From Hydrocarboniclastica marina (lineage in GTDB: Bacteria > Pseudomonadota > Gammaproteobacteria > Pseudomonadales > Oleiphilaceae): a stretch of DNA of 64,000 nucleotides. Position 1 is the first letter of the stretch. Each line of letters starts with the position of its first letter. Shown piece by piece: positions 54,602-64,000 of this stretch. The notes beneath the pieces are model-generated. The model did not search any database and was not told where the DNA came from. It saw only the letters and a program-made list of their open reading frames with translations. Where the stretch lies: positions 2,108,001-2,172,000 of the forward strand of contig NZ_CP031093.1 in NCBI RefSeq assembly GCF_004851605.1, in the 5' to 3' direction. The position numbers and the translations under genes were made by a program.

Positions 54602-56222
54602 TTCTGAGCCTACGGGTCATCAGCTGCTTCTGGATGTTCACGAGCTCAGCGTTTGCTTTCGTTCGGACGACCGGACCAATACCGTTGTCGATGGCGTGTC
54701 GTTCGATCTTCGGTCTGGGGAATTCGTTGCGCTTGTCGGGGAGAGTGGCTCTGGTAAATCGGTAACGGCGTTGTCGATCCTGCAGTTGCTGGATTACCGC
54801 CACGCCAGCCACCCGGCGGGCGAAATACGTTACCGCGGTGATGACATACGCAAGTTTGACGAAAAAGCCCTGCGAAACCTGCGGGGCGACCGCATCGCCA
54901 TGATTTTCCAGGAGCCGATGACATCCCTCAATCCGCTCCACACGGTCGAGAAGCAGATCGGCGAGACCCTTCTGCTACATAAAGGGCTGAAAGGCACAGC
55001 CGCTAAAGAAAGAATCATTGAGCTGCTCGAACTGGTGGGGATACCTGATGCGCCAGGCCGACTGTCCAGTTATCCCCATCAACTGTCCGGCGGACAGAAA
55101 CAGCGGGTCATGATCGCAATGGCACTGGCTAACGAGCCTGATGTGCTGATAGCCGACGAACCGACCACAGCGCTTGATGTCACCGTACAGAAACAGGTCC
55201 TGGAGCTGCTACGCTCCCTGCAGAAGCGATTGGGCATGGCCCTGCTCTTCATCACCCATGACCTGAGCATAGTGCGCAGTTATGCCGACCGGGTGGTGGT
55301 TATGCAGCAAGGCCGGGTGGTTGAGAAAGGCGATACCCAGACGGTATTTGATGACCCCCAGCACCCTTACACCCGCAAGCTTCTGGCGGCCGACAACCGC
55401 GGCGAACCGGTAGTCATCAGCGCGGGCGCGCAGGAACTTCTCAAAGCCAAAGATCTGGTGGTGGAATTCAACCAGCGTAAAAGCCTTTTTGGCCGTGTAA
55501 AGCCCGGGTTTACGGCCGTTAATAATGTCAGCCTCAACCTCCGTCAGGGTGAAACCCTGGGCGTCGTCGGCGAGAGCGGCAGTGGCAAGACCACCCTGGG
55601 CCTTGCGCTACTGAAACTGGTACCCAGCAAGGGCGCTATCTGGCTGAACGGAAAACGCATCGACGGCCTCGACCAGAACGCCTTCCGGCCCTACCGCGAG
55701 ACCCTTCAGGTGGTGTTTCAGGATCCTTATGGCAGCTTGAGCCCCCGTATGTCTGTTGCCGAGATTATCGGAGAAGGCCTGGGCATCCACGGTGTCAGCA
55801 AACCGGAGCAGGAAAACCGCATCATTCAGGCTCTGGAGGATGTCGGCCTTGACCCTCTGGTCCGGCACCGCTACCCCCATGAGTTTTCCGGTGGGCAGCG
55901 CCAGCGGGTTGCCATTGCCCGCGCATTGGTACTGCAACCTGAGCTGATCATTCTGGACGAGCCGACGTCAGCGCTCGACCGGACGGTCCAGGCACAAGTG
56001 GTCGGACTTCTGCGTGAACTCCAGCGCAAATATCGGCTGAGCTACCTGTTCATAAGCCATGATCTGGCTGTGGTCCGGGCGCTGAGTCACCGCGTACTGG
56101 TTCTGAAAGACGGCCGGGTGGTAGAACAGGGAGAGACAGAAGCTCTGTTCAGCGCGCCTGCGCACCCTTACACCCGGGAATTGCTGGACGCCGCACTTTT
56201 TTACCAGGCGCAACCGGATTGA
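54576..56222 (+). CDS. yejF: Peptide ABC transporter ATPase with two nucleotide-binding domains, YejF type
   Basis: Energises the YejBE channel. About 548 aa from the ATG at 54576 (an in-frame TTG at 54558 would add six). Two fused ATPase domains: Walker [10 protein letters not shown] and GESGSGKTT; signatures LSGGQKQRV and [12 protein letters not shown]; Walker [12 protein letters not shown] and [11 protein letters not shown]. Such a tandem arrangement is the YejF form. Followed by an intrinsic terminator, it ends the operon. Confidence 0.94.
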   Translation: MPSIPANSNSEPTGHQLLLDVHELSVCFRSDDRTNTVVDGVSFDLRSGEFVALVGESGSGKSVTALSILQLLDYRHASHPAGEIRYRGDDIRKFDEKALRNLRGDRIAMIFQEPMTSLNPLHTVEKQIGETLLLHKGLKGTAAKERIIELLELVGIPDAPGRLSSYPHQLSGGQKQRVMIAMALANEPDVLIADEPTTALDVTVQKQVLELLRSLQKRLGMALLFITHDLSIVRSYADRVVVMQQGRVVEKGDTQTVFDDPQHPYTRKLLAADNRGEPVVISAGAQELLKAKDLVVEFNQRKSLFGRVKPGFTAVNNVSLNLRQGETLGVVGESGSGKTTLGLALLKLVPSKGAIWLNGKRIDGLDQNAFRPYRETLQVVFQDPYGSLSPRMSVAEIIGEGLGIHGVSKPEQENRIIQALEDVGLDPLVRHRYPHEFSGGQRQRVAIARALVLQPELIILDEPTSALDRTVQAQVVGLLRELQRKYRLSYLFISHDLAVVRALSHRVLVLKDGRVVEQGETEALFSAPAHPYTRELLDAALFYQAQPD

Positions 56223-56244
56223 CGTCCGGGTCCGTCTGAAACAT

Positions 56245-56279
56245 TGCCGGGCAACGGGCTGCCCAACGGCCTTTTCTTT
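56245..56279 (+). terminator. Intrinsic terminator after yejF
   Basis: GGGCA, a 6-nt loop and TGCCC form the inner stem, with GCC/GGC outer pairing across a small bulge, followed by TTTTCTTT. Fits the end of the yej operon, ahead of fabI. Confidence 0.6.
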
Positions 56280-56359
56280 ACTGGCTTAGACCAATATCGC
56301 GTGTCGCGGCTGCAGAGCGGAGCGCACACTACAATTTTTCAGAAGCACGAGGGATCACC

Positions 56360-57148
56360 ATGGGAATACTCGCGGGAAAGAAAGCACTCATCGTGGGCGT
56401 CGCCAGCAAGCTATCAATCGCTGCAGGCATTGCTGAGGCTTTCCATCGGGAAGGCGCGGAAATCGCTCTTACTTATCAGAACGAGCGGCTGAAGTCGCGC
56501 GTGGAAGGGTTTGCGGAACAGTGGGACAGCAAACACGTGTTCCCCTGTGATGTCGCTGACGACGCCGAGGTCGAAGCGGTCTTTACGGAGCTGGCAAAAG
56601 TCTGGGATGGCCTCGACATTCTGGTGCACTCCGTGGGTTTTGCTCCAGGCAATGAATTAGCGGGCAACTACGCCGATGTGGCGACCCGGGAGGGCTTTCG
56701 CATCGCCCACGACATCAGCTCTTACAGCCTCACGGCCCTGGCCAAAGCCGCCCGACCGATGATGCGCGACCGCAACGGCAGTGTGCTTACCCTGACCTAC
56801 CTCGGCGCCCAGCAGGTTCTACCGAACTACAACGTCATGGGGCTGGCCAAGGCCAGCCTGGAGGCCAACGTTCGTTATCTTGCTGCCAGTCTCGGGGCCG
56901 AGGGGACCCGGGTCAATGGCATTTCGGCTGGACCCATCAAGACCCTGGCGGCGGCGGGTATCGGTAACTTCAGGAAGATGCTTGCTGAGAACGCCGGGCG
57001 TGCCCCTCTCAAGCGAAACGTCACAACCGCAGAAGTCGGAAACGCGGCTGCGTTCCTCGGCTCAGATATGGCCAGCGGCGTCACTGGCGAGATTCTATAT
57101 GTGGATGCCGGCTTCAGCCGCGTAGCCATGGCGCCCATGGAGAGCTGA
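56360..57148 (+). CDS. fabI: Enoyl-[acyl-carrier-protein] reductase (NADH)
   Basis: Reduces trans-2-enoyl-ACP to acyl-ACP in each cycle of fatty acid elongation; target of triclosan. The 262-aa protein has the nucleotide-binding [14 protein letters not shown] (GxxxxxSxxxG type), SVGFAP with Gly93, and the catalytic group Tyr147, Tyr157 and Lys164 ([20 protein letters not shown]). [15 protein letters not shown] is the substrate-loop signature. Starting ATG follows GAGGGATCACC. It forms a single-gene unit between yejF and a hydrolase. Confidence 0.97.
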   Translation: MGILAGKKALIVGVASKLSIAAGIAEAFHREGAEIALTYQNERLKSRVEGFAEQWDSKHVFPCDVADDAEVEAVFTELAKVWDGLDILVHSVGFAPGNELAGNYADVATREGFRIAHDISSYSLTALAKAARPMMRDRNGSVLTLTYLGAQQVLPNYNVMGLAKASLEANVRYLAASLGAEGTRVNGISAGPIKTLAAAGIGNFRKMLAENAGRAPLKRNVTTAEVGNAAAFLGSDMASGVTGEILYVDAGFSRVAMAPMES

Positions 57149-57157
57149 TCCCGGTCT

Positions 57158-57177
57158 GGGGCGGCCATACCCGCCCC
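57158..57177 (+). terminator. Hairpin after fabI
   Basis: GGGGCGG (57158-57164) pairs with CCGCCCC (57171-57177) around a 6-nt loop, 9 nt past the fabI stop. There is no T-run, so it may act as a processing or rho-assisted stop. Confidence 0.4.
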
Positions 57178-57315
57178 GGCCACCGGGTGGTCATTTGTCG
57201 CCCCGAAATTGCGCCATAAGGTCAATCCCTCGAACTGCGTCACTGTAGCGCTCACCGAAAAGCCCTATGCTTCACGGGATTATTCCCTGCCTTCGCCAAC
57301 AGGATCCGGTCCGGC

Positions 57316-58407
57316 ATGATTCCCAGACTCTGCTTTGCCTTACGCACCAAGCTGATACATCGGCGAGTGTCCTCCCCCATGGCATTGCCCGTCGTCCTTG
57401 CGTTGGCAACAGTCCTGACGACCGGCTGCGCAGGGATAGGCACGGCAATGAAAGCAAGCCCAACCCTTTCGCATTCGTTCGGCATTGTGAATATTCCCGT
57501 TGCAGATCTTGAACGCCAGTACACGAATGAAGAGTCCGAGTTCATAAAGATCAACCGCTACCGGATTCACTACCGGGATGAAGGCCAGGGCGACCCTATC
57601 GTGTTGCTTCACGACGCGTATTCCTCGCTTCACGCCTGGGACTACTGGGCTTCAGAGCTGAGCAGCCGGCACCGGGTGATCCGCCTCGACCTGCCTGGAT
57701 TCGGGTTGACCGGCGCACCTAAGGATCCCCTGGCGTTTGACCGCGCGAGTGTTGCCAAGACGTTTGCGGATTTTGTTGACCGCCTCGAGCTCGAGAATTT
57801 TCATTTGGTTGGCCACTCCCTCGGGGGCGAGATCGCGGCCGAATATGCAGCCCTCAACAGCGGCCGCGTAAATAAGCTGATACTGGTGGCACCCACTGGC
57901 TTGCCGCGTGACGTGACCTGGATGACCAAAATTCTGACAGGCGAATACGTCGCAAAGCTTACGAATTATATCCACGCTCCGATTATTCTGGCAGATGAGA
58001 TTAATGATGCTTATGGTGATTCTGACCGCTTGAGCAAAGAAGACGGTAACCGCTATATGCACATGAGTATGCGTCCCGGCTCACAGCGCATGTATACGAA
58101 AGCAAGACAGTTCATACGGGAGCAGGCCGAAGGCGATATTCCCCGGGGGCTCGACCGGGTCCAGTCGCCTACTCTGCTTATGTGGGGCAAGGCCGACAGC
58201 GTGACACCACCCGAGCATGCGGAGCTCTGGTCATCCAATATCGAAAATTCAGCGGTTGTGCTTTATCCGGAGGCCGGCCACATGCCGATGGAAGAGTTCC
58301 CGCAGGAAACATTCGCCGACGTGCAACGCTTCCTTAGCAGTGGGCTTTCAGCCTTCCCTGCCCCATCAGCGGACGAAGCCGACGCTGAACCCATCGCATC
58401 ACGCTAG
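57316..58407 (+). CDS. Alpha/beta hydrolase, probable lipoprotein
   Basis: A protein of up to 363 aa. A lipobox (VLTTGC) after a hydrophobic stretch predicts a lipidated envelope protein; the ATG at 57379 (MALPVVLALATVLTTGC) would give the best signal peptide and 342 aa. The hydrolase core has oxyanion segment LLHDAYSSLHAWDYW, nucleophile elbow GHSLGGEIAAEYAA, acid Asp in WGKADSVTPPEHA and His in YPEAGHMPMEEFP. The fold is that of epoxide-hydrolase-like or lipase-like enzymes; the substrate is unknown. Confidence 0.8.
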   Translation: MIPRLCFALRTKLIHRRVSSPMALPVVLALATVLTTGCAGIGTAMKASPTLSHSFGIVNIPVADLERQYTNEESEFIKINRYRIHYRDEGQGDPIVLLHDAYSSLHAWDYWASELSSRHRVIRLDLPGFGLTGAPKDPLAFDRASVAKTFADFVDRLELENFHLVGHSLGGEIAAEYAALNSGRVNKLILVAPTGLPRDVTWMTKILTGEYVAKLTNYIHAPIILADEINDAYGDSDRLSKEDGNRYMHMSMRPGSQRMYTKARQFIREQAEGDIPRGLDRVQSPTLLMWGKADSVTPPEHAELWSSNIENSAVVLYPEAGHMPMEEFPQETFADVQRFLSSGLSAFPAPSADEADAEPIASR

Positions 58408-58474
58408 AGTTTTCTAGCCGGCGTGGGCCGGGGCGGAAAGTGGTCTGCGCCGGGGAGAAAGGCCCCTCTTGTTC

Positions 58475-58864
58475 TCAGTGCTCCAGAAGGGAAGCTATGG
58501 CTTCCTTCCACTCCAGTATCGACGTCTGGTCGGATTCGTGGATCTCGAATCCGGCAATACAGCCAGCATTTGGTGAGGGGTGCTCCGGGATACACCATTT
58601 GACTTCGCCCATCAGCTGAAGGGCTTCATCTCCGAGGTGTATCACAAGGGGCAGGATAGCGCCTTCGAAAAGCAACTCGGGCGACTGGAGCCGTAGTCCG
58701 TTGGCCGAAAGGTCGCTGGAGCCACAGCGTAGGACACGACTTTCGTTACCCCTATCCGCCGCTTCAACTTCAACATCTATCCAGATTCTACCGGTCAAAC
58801 GAAACTCCTGACGCTGTTCCTGCGCCGCGCCATCCTGGTCTGTTAATTCATTATTGTTATTCAT
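58475..58864 (-). CDS. PilZ-domain protein
   Basis: A 129-aa predicted c-di-GMP receptor. The RxxxR part is in RQEFRLTGRIWIDVEVEA and the DxSxxG part in CGSSDLSANGLRLQSPE, the ligand-binding pair of PilZ. It is translationally coupled (TAATG) to the DUF1631 gene, whose family has PilZ-like C-terminal features, so the two probably act together in a c-di-GMP-responsive function. Confidence 0.85.
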   Translation of the reverse strand: MNNNNELTDQDGAAQEQRQEFRLTGRIWIDVEVEAADRGNESRVLRCGSSDLSANGLRLQSPELLFEGAILPLVIHLGDEALQLMGEVKWCIPEHPSPNAGCIAGFEIHESDQTSILEWKEAIASLLEH

Positions 58865-60615
58865 TAGCGTCCTACCCTGATACGGCCGACCACCCTGGAC
58901 AGCGTATCGTCAAATTCAGCACCCTTATCGAGGATCCGGGCGCCCCCTGTCATTATCATCTCGGCCAGTTCTGGCCGGTACATCACTCGCTGGTTAAGCC
59001 CCAGCCGGTCGACAAACACCAGTTTGCCTGTTGCTTTCATCTTTACCGCCAGTTTCAGCCGCTTCGGCACATCTTCACCTGTTACCTCTATCCAGGCACC
59101 CAGATGAAGCCCATCCACCTGGGTAACCAGTCCCGCAAGGTGCTCCTCGCGCTCACGCGCCGAGGCGGCCTGCTCGGCCTCGTTCATAAGACGTTCGTTT
59201 TCCTGTTCAGCCAACTGCGCCCGGCGGGTATCCTCCTCCTGCTGAAGCGCCTCTGCTTCAGCCTGCAGCTGAGCTTCGCGACGTTTTTCGCGTAGCGTGG
59301 CTACCTCCTGCCGGGCTCGCAGCGCTGCCGCCTGGCGCTGTTTCTGCTGAGCATCGAGCACCCGCATCAGTGCAGTCGTCGTCGTTTCCAGCACGGCTTC
59401 GAACGGCAATGGCTCAGGCAAAACACGTTGGGTCCCGGCCTTCAACTCGTCAGCTACGGTATCGGCCTGATCCAGGCCCTGCTTCACCCCCTCGCTGTTC
59501 AACCAGAGGACCTCTCCAGTCGTCTCAAGGTAGGCGAACAGCCATCGGCGCTGCTCGGCTTCACCTTCGCCACGCACCATCCAGCGGCCCAGATTGCAGC
59601 GCACCGCGTCGGGCAATCGCGGCCGGTCAAGCCAGACGGGATCAAAGGATCGCTGGCCTATGGCAACGAGCTCGCTTGATTCGCCTTGCATGCGCGCTAT
59701 CAGGCAGTGCTGGAGGCCATTGGCCAGTTCAGCGGGTAGCGCTTCGGAAAAAATAGCCTGCCACAACGAAGCTAGCCGCTCTGGCAGCTCTGCTGCAACC
59801 TGATACAGCCGATTCCTGTCCTGGGCAGACATTTCCGGATCAAGCGCCCATATTGCCCAGTCGAGGGAGCGTGTGGCCTGCTTCCAAAGATCAGAGTCTA
59901 TACCCTGGACCAGGGCAGTCTGGCGCAGGAGGGACTGCCAGGGCCCTTCAACAAGCTGGATGACCTCCCTGGGCAGGCGCCGCCCTGAAAGCACTTTCGA
60001 CACCCGGCAGGCCGAACACATCTCAGCCGCGCGCTGGCGCGCTGCACCGGTTTCGGTATCCAGCAGTCGATTTCTGAGACGCCCGGCTTTCTGCTCCTGT
60101 TCGTCCTCTGCGGCCAACCAGGCCAGAAAGTGGGCGTCAGCTGAGGCAGGCCCCTCGTTAATGGCCTGATGAATAACAGGCGTCATGGCGTCAAGACGGT
60201 TTAGTAAACGCTTTGATGACCGGCCCTGGTCGTCACTCCAACCGCGCAAGACTACCAGATGGTCCAGCCACTGACGCAACGGGGAAAGCCGGCTAACGGC
60301 AGACTCGCCATCGCTGTGTAACTGACAGGCCAGATAGAACCGCAGGCGGGCAATGCGCCGGACCAGAGAAACATGCAGGCCGGATGTCCGTAAAAATACA
60401 TCCATAACCCGGTCGGCCAGGTAAGCTGCGTTGACCTGACGCACCGACCAGTTCGCCTCGACGTTCTTGAGGGTATCGACGACAGTCGCATCGGTCTGTT
60501 GAGACCAGCTTCGGCTAAGATTGGCGGCCCAGGACGCCTCTTCGGCCGTTGAGCCTAGCGCATAAGGGAGACCAGGCACCCGAAGCTCAGCAATTATTGC
60601 GTCTATGTCGTTCAC
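58864..60615 (-). CDS. DUF1631-family protein
   Basis: A 583-aa cytoplasmic protein, mostly helical, with a strongly charged coiled coil (about 430-480: KQRQAAALRARQEVATLREK, RREAQLQAEAEALQQEEDTR). The C-terminus (LHLGAWIEVTGEDVPKRLKLA, TGKLVFVDRLGLNQRVMY) is characteristic of DUF1631, which resembles a PilZ fold. Usual family length is greater (about 700-750 aa), so this N-terminus may be shortened or differently organised. The role is unknown. The PilZ gene follows immediately. Confidence 0.8.
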   Translation of the reverse strand: MNDIDAIIAELRVPGLPYALGSTAEEASWAANLSRSWSQQTDATVVDTLKNVEANWSVRQVNAAYLADRVMDVFLRTSGLHVSLVRRIARLRFYLACQLHSDGESAVSRLSPLRQWLDHLVVLRGWSDDQGRSSKRLLNRLDAMTPVIHQAINEGPASADAHFLAWLAAEDEQEQKAGRLRNRLLDTETGAARQRAAEMCSACRVSKVLSGRRLPREVIQLVEGPWQSLLRQTALVQGIDSDLWKQATRSLDWAIWALDPEMSAQDRNRLYQVAAELPERLASLWQAIFSEALPAELANGLQHCLIARMQGESSELVAIGQRSFDPVWLDRPRLPDAVRCNLGRWMVRGEGEAEQRRWLFAYLETTGEVLWLNSEGVKQGLDQADTVADELKAGTQRVLPEPLPFEAVLETTTTALMRVLDAQQKQRQAAALRARQEVATLREKRREAQLQAEAEALQQEEDTRRAQLAEQENERLMNEAEQAASAREREEHLAGLVTQVDGLHLGAWIEVTGEDVPKRLKLAVKMKATGKLVFVDRLGLNQRVMYRPELAEMIMTGGARILDKGAEFDDTLSRVVGRIRVGR

Positions 60616-60830
60616 AAATTACCTGTTAAATCGGGCGTAGATGGACAGAACCTGGGCTTCTTGCAGGCACGCCAACCGCAAAGAGAACCCGTCGCGGTGC
60701 GGGTTCACTAGATTGCAAGCACCCGCCAAATAACGCACTATAAGGCTCCCGAATTAAGGGCGGGGGCGCGGGTTACGCGATTTATTCCCCTCTTCCTTAT
60801 AGCACATGAAAAGAGTGAGAGCCCCGATCC

Positions 60831-61907
60831 ATGGCAGCGCAGCAAGTCGAAAACACTAACGTGGCCAGTCAGGACCTATTGATAACTCCAAAAGCGCTGA
60901 AGCAGGAAATGCCGCTCAGTGAAAAAGCCGCTCAGACTGTTCTGGAAGGCCGTCAGGTAATCAACGACATTCTGGACGGCAAGGACAAGCGACTCTTTAT
61001 TGTAGTTGGCCCCTGTTCAATTCACGACATTGAAGCCGCCAAAGACTACGCTCAGCGCCTCAAGAAGCTGGCCGACGAAGTCAGCGACACGCTCTATCTG
61101 GTCATGCGTGTCTATTTCGAGAAGCCCCGCACCACGATCGGCTGGAAAGGGCTGATCAATGACCCGCACATGGATGACTCGTTCAATATAGAGAAAGGGC
61201 TGCACCTTGGACGCCGGCTTCTGCTCGATATCGCAGAGATGGGACTCCCTGTGGCAACCGAGGCGCTGGACCCTATCGCGCCCCAGTACCTGCAGGACAC
61301 GATCTCATGGTCTGCCATCGGTGCTCGTACCACCGAATCCCAGACACACCGCGAGATGAGTAGTGGCCTTTCCATGGCTATTGGTTTCAAGAACGGCACC
61401 GATGGCAGCCTTGAGGTCGCGACCAACGCGCTAAAGTCCGCCTCTCATCCTCACAGCTTCCTGGGCATCAACCAGGAAGGCCAGGCTGCCATAATTCGCA
61501 CCCGGGGTAACGCCTATGGCCATGTCGTATTACGTGGCGGCGGCGGTAAGCCCAATTATGACTCGGTCAGTATCACCCTCTGCGAGCAGGCGCTGGAGAA
61601 GGCAGGCGTACGCAAAGCCATTATGGTCGATTGCAGCCACGCGAACTCCAGCAAGGACCCCGCTATTCAGCCGCTGGTGATGCAGGACATCACCCATCAG
61701 ATCATCGAGGGCAACCGGTCTATTATCGGCTTGATGGTCGAAAGCCATATCAATTGGGGCAACCAGCCCATTCCCGAGAATCTGGCGGACCTTCAATACG
61801 GTGTTTCAGTCACGGACGCCTGTATTGACTGGGAAACTACGGAAAAAGCGGTACGCGAGATGCGCGACAAGCTGAAAGATCCTCTGGCCAGCCGATCCGA
61901 GGCCTGA
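60831..61907 (+). CDS. aroF: 3-deoxy-7-phosphoheptulonate synthase (DAHP synthase)
   Basis: First enzyme of the shikimate pathway: phosphoenolpyruvate plus erythrose-4-phosphate. The 358-aa protein is of the short AroF/AroG type, with VVGPCSIHDIEAAKDYAQRL, RVYFEKPRTTIGWKGLINDP, GARTTESQTHREMSSGL, RGNAYGHVVLRGGGGKPNYD and MVDCSHANSSKDP. Which aromatic amino acid inhibits it cannot be read with certainty; I use aroF as a class label. The gene is monocistronic, with an inverted repeat at 61929. Confidence 0.93.
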   Translation: MAAQQVENTNVASQDLLITPKALKQEMPLSEKAAQTVLEGRQVINDILDGKDKRLFIVVGPCSIHDIEAAKDYAQRLKKLADEVSDTLYLVMRVYFEKPRTTIGWKGLINDPHMDDSFNIEKGLHLGRRLLLDIAEMGLPVATEALDPIAPQYLQDTISWSAIGARTTESQTHREMSSGLSMAIGFKNGTDGSLEVATNALKSASHPHSFLGINQEGQAAIIRTRGNAYGHVVLRGGGGKPNYDSVSITLCEQALEKAGVRKAIMVDCSHANSSKDPAIQPLVMQDITHQIIEGNRSIIGLMVESHINWGNQPIPENLADLQYGVSVTDACIDWETTEKAVREMRDKLKDPLASRSEA

Positions 61908-61928
61908 TAGATGCGCTGAGCGGGCTCC

Positions 61929-61962
61929 GTCCCGGCGCATGCGGCCCTGCCCGCGCCGGGAC
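61929..61962 (+). terminator. Perfect 10-bp inverted repeat after the DAHP synthase gene
   Basis: GTCCCGGCGC (61929-61938) and GCGCCGGGAC (61953-61962) around a 14-nt loop, between convergent genes. A strong stem with no clear T-run; probably a transcription terminator or 3'-end stabiliser. Confidence 0.5.
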
Positions 61963-62096
61963 AGTTCATTTCCAGGTAGCGATGGTGCATCTGTCAGAGG
62001 GCGACAGTGCATTTGTCCGGTGGTGAGCGCCGATGCCGGTCTGCTTGCGAAGCGCCATCTGCATCAGCACCACACAAGAGCCCAAACCAAGCGAAA

Positions 62097-62867
62097 CTAA
62101 ATCCAGCTCAGTTTGGCTCGTAGCCGAACGACATCTCCTACGATCAGCAGGGTTGGAGCACGCACGTCCCGCGCCTCGATTTTCGCTACAATATTTTCCA
62201 GCGTGCCCTCGACAACCGTCTGTCCTGCCAGAGTTCCCCTCGAAACCAGTGCGATAGGCGTAGTGGGCTCCATGCCGTGAGCCATAAGCTGCTGGGAGAT
62301 ATTGGCCAGTCCAAGTAGACCCATGTATATCACAAGGGTCTGCTGTTTGTGGATCAGCTCTTTCCAGGGCAAATCGGCCGTATTGTTTTTAAGGTGACCG
62401 GTCACGAAGCGCACAGACTGGGCGTGATCCCTGTGAGTCAGGGGAATCCCCGCGTAAGCCGAGCAACCTGAGGCCGCGGTAATACCCGGCACCACCTCGA
62501 ACTCAACACCAGCGTCAGCCAGCGTTTCCAGCTCTTCTCCACCCCGTCCGAAAATGAAGGGATCACCGCCCTTTAGGCGTAACACCTTCTTTCCAGCCTG
62601 TGCGTGCTTGACCAGCATCTGGTTGATGGATTCCTGGGGCACACTATGGTTGGCCCGGGCCTTGCCGACGTGGATTTTCTCGGTAGAGTCCGGGATCATT
62701 GCCATGATGGCGTCGGAAACCAGACGATCGTAAAGTACCACATCGGCCTGGGCTATCAGTCGCGCTGCCTTTAGGGTAAGCAGGTCCGGGTCGCCCGGTC
62801 CTGCACCCACCAGGTAGACCCGTCCAGTGACCTGCCCCTGTTGATACCCATCCGTTGAGTCTGTCAA
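62097..62867 (-). CDS. cobA: Uroporphyrinogen-III C-methyltransferase
   Basis: Makes precorrin-2 from uroporphyrinogen III with two SAM, the entry to sirohaem and cobalamin. The 256-aa protein has [54 protein letters not shown] and [20 protein letters not shown]. It lacks the CysG N-terminal dehydrogenase/ferrochelatase part. The product serves sirohaem of the sulfite reductase at 35775 and perhaps cobalamin for MetH. It is 10 nt downstream of serS. Confidence 0.93.
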   Translation of the reverse strand: MTDSTDGYQQGQVTGRVYLVGAGPGDPDLLTLKAARLIAQADVVLYDRLVSDAIMAMIPDSTEKIHVGKARANHSVPQESINQMLVKHAQAGKKVLRLKGGDPFIFGRGGEELETLADAGVEFEVVPGITAASGCSAYAGIPLTHRDHAQSVRFVTGHLKNNTADLPWKELIHKQQTLVIYMGLLGLANISQQLMAHGMEPTTPIALVSRGTLAGQTVVEGTLENIVAKIEARDVRAPTLLIVGDVVRLRAKLSWI

Positions 62868-62877
62868 AGGTAGTCCT

Positions 62878-64000
<1,123 letters not shown>

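Overview
The window comes from a gammaproteobacterium of the Pseudomonas/Marinobacter type, most likely Marinobacter or a close relative. This rests on recognisable proteins (FimL, NhaB, a GacA/UvrY regulator beside uvrC, DUF1631, DUF2970, TusDCBE, MHYT-EAL), moderately high GC coding sequence, and gene orders that recall P. aeruginosa. Only amiB (left edge) and serS (right edge) are cut by the window. No rRNA, CRISPR array, prophage or intact insertion sequence was seen.

Layout. (1) 1-6319, minus strand: an amide-utilisation operon, urtABCDE-like ABC importer then amiE (aliphatic amidase) and amiB. (2) 6618-10896, plus strand, divergent from it: a large hybrid histidine kinase whose sensor is an NCS1-type transporter followed by a cysteine-rich segment, overlapping a LuxR-type response regulator. 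This pair is the most unusual system in the window. (3) 11037-16900, accessory-looking: Acg-type nitroreductase, serine beta-lactamase-like hydrolase, CPBP protease, MipA/OmpV outer-membrane protein, a broken RND efflux gene, and a Phd/VapC toxin-antitoxin pair bracketed by two diverged direct repeats. (4) 17029-20512: tRNA-Cys, tRNA-Gly, pgsA, uvrC, uvrY/gacA. (5) 20764-25820: methyltransferase, haem-oxygenase-like diiron protein, MHYT-GGDEF-EAL protein. (6) 26031-30205: tRNA-Ser, BI-1/YccA protein, the tusDCBE sulfur relay and a TrpD-like YbiB protein. (7) 30325-37938: nfuA, metH, a DUF2970 protein, sulfite reductase and DUF934, an Fe-S, methionine and sulfur group. (8) 38040-48574: acuI, sohB, SCP2, a membrane protein, fimL, nhaB, dnaQ, rnhA, a methyltransferase and gloB. 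(9) 48841-58407: mltD, the yejABEF peptide importer, fabI and an alpha/beta hydrolase. (10) 58475-64000: PilZ protein with DUF1631, DAHP synthase, SUMT and serS.

How the genes work together. In region 1 short-chain amides, possibly urea, would be imported and AmiE would release ammonia and a carboxylate; the divergent kinase/regulator pair probably controls this in place of the AmiC/AmiR switch of P. aeruginosa. Regions 6, 7 and 10 carry linked sulfur, Fe-S, methionine and sirohaem functions (tus, nfuA, metH, cysI, SUMT), and SUMT makes the sirohaem precursor that the sulfite reductase needs. Regions 4-10 are otherwise ordinary housekeeping genes. From memory of P. aeruginosa, this window interleaves two blocks that lie far apart there (around PA2584-PA2612 and PA1750-PA1847).
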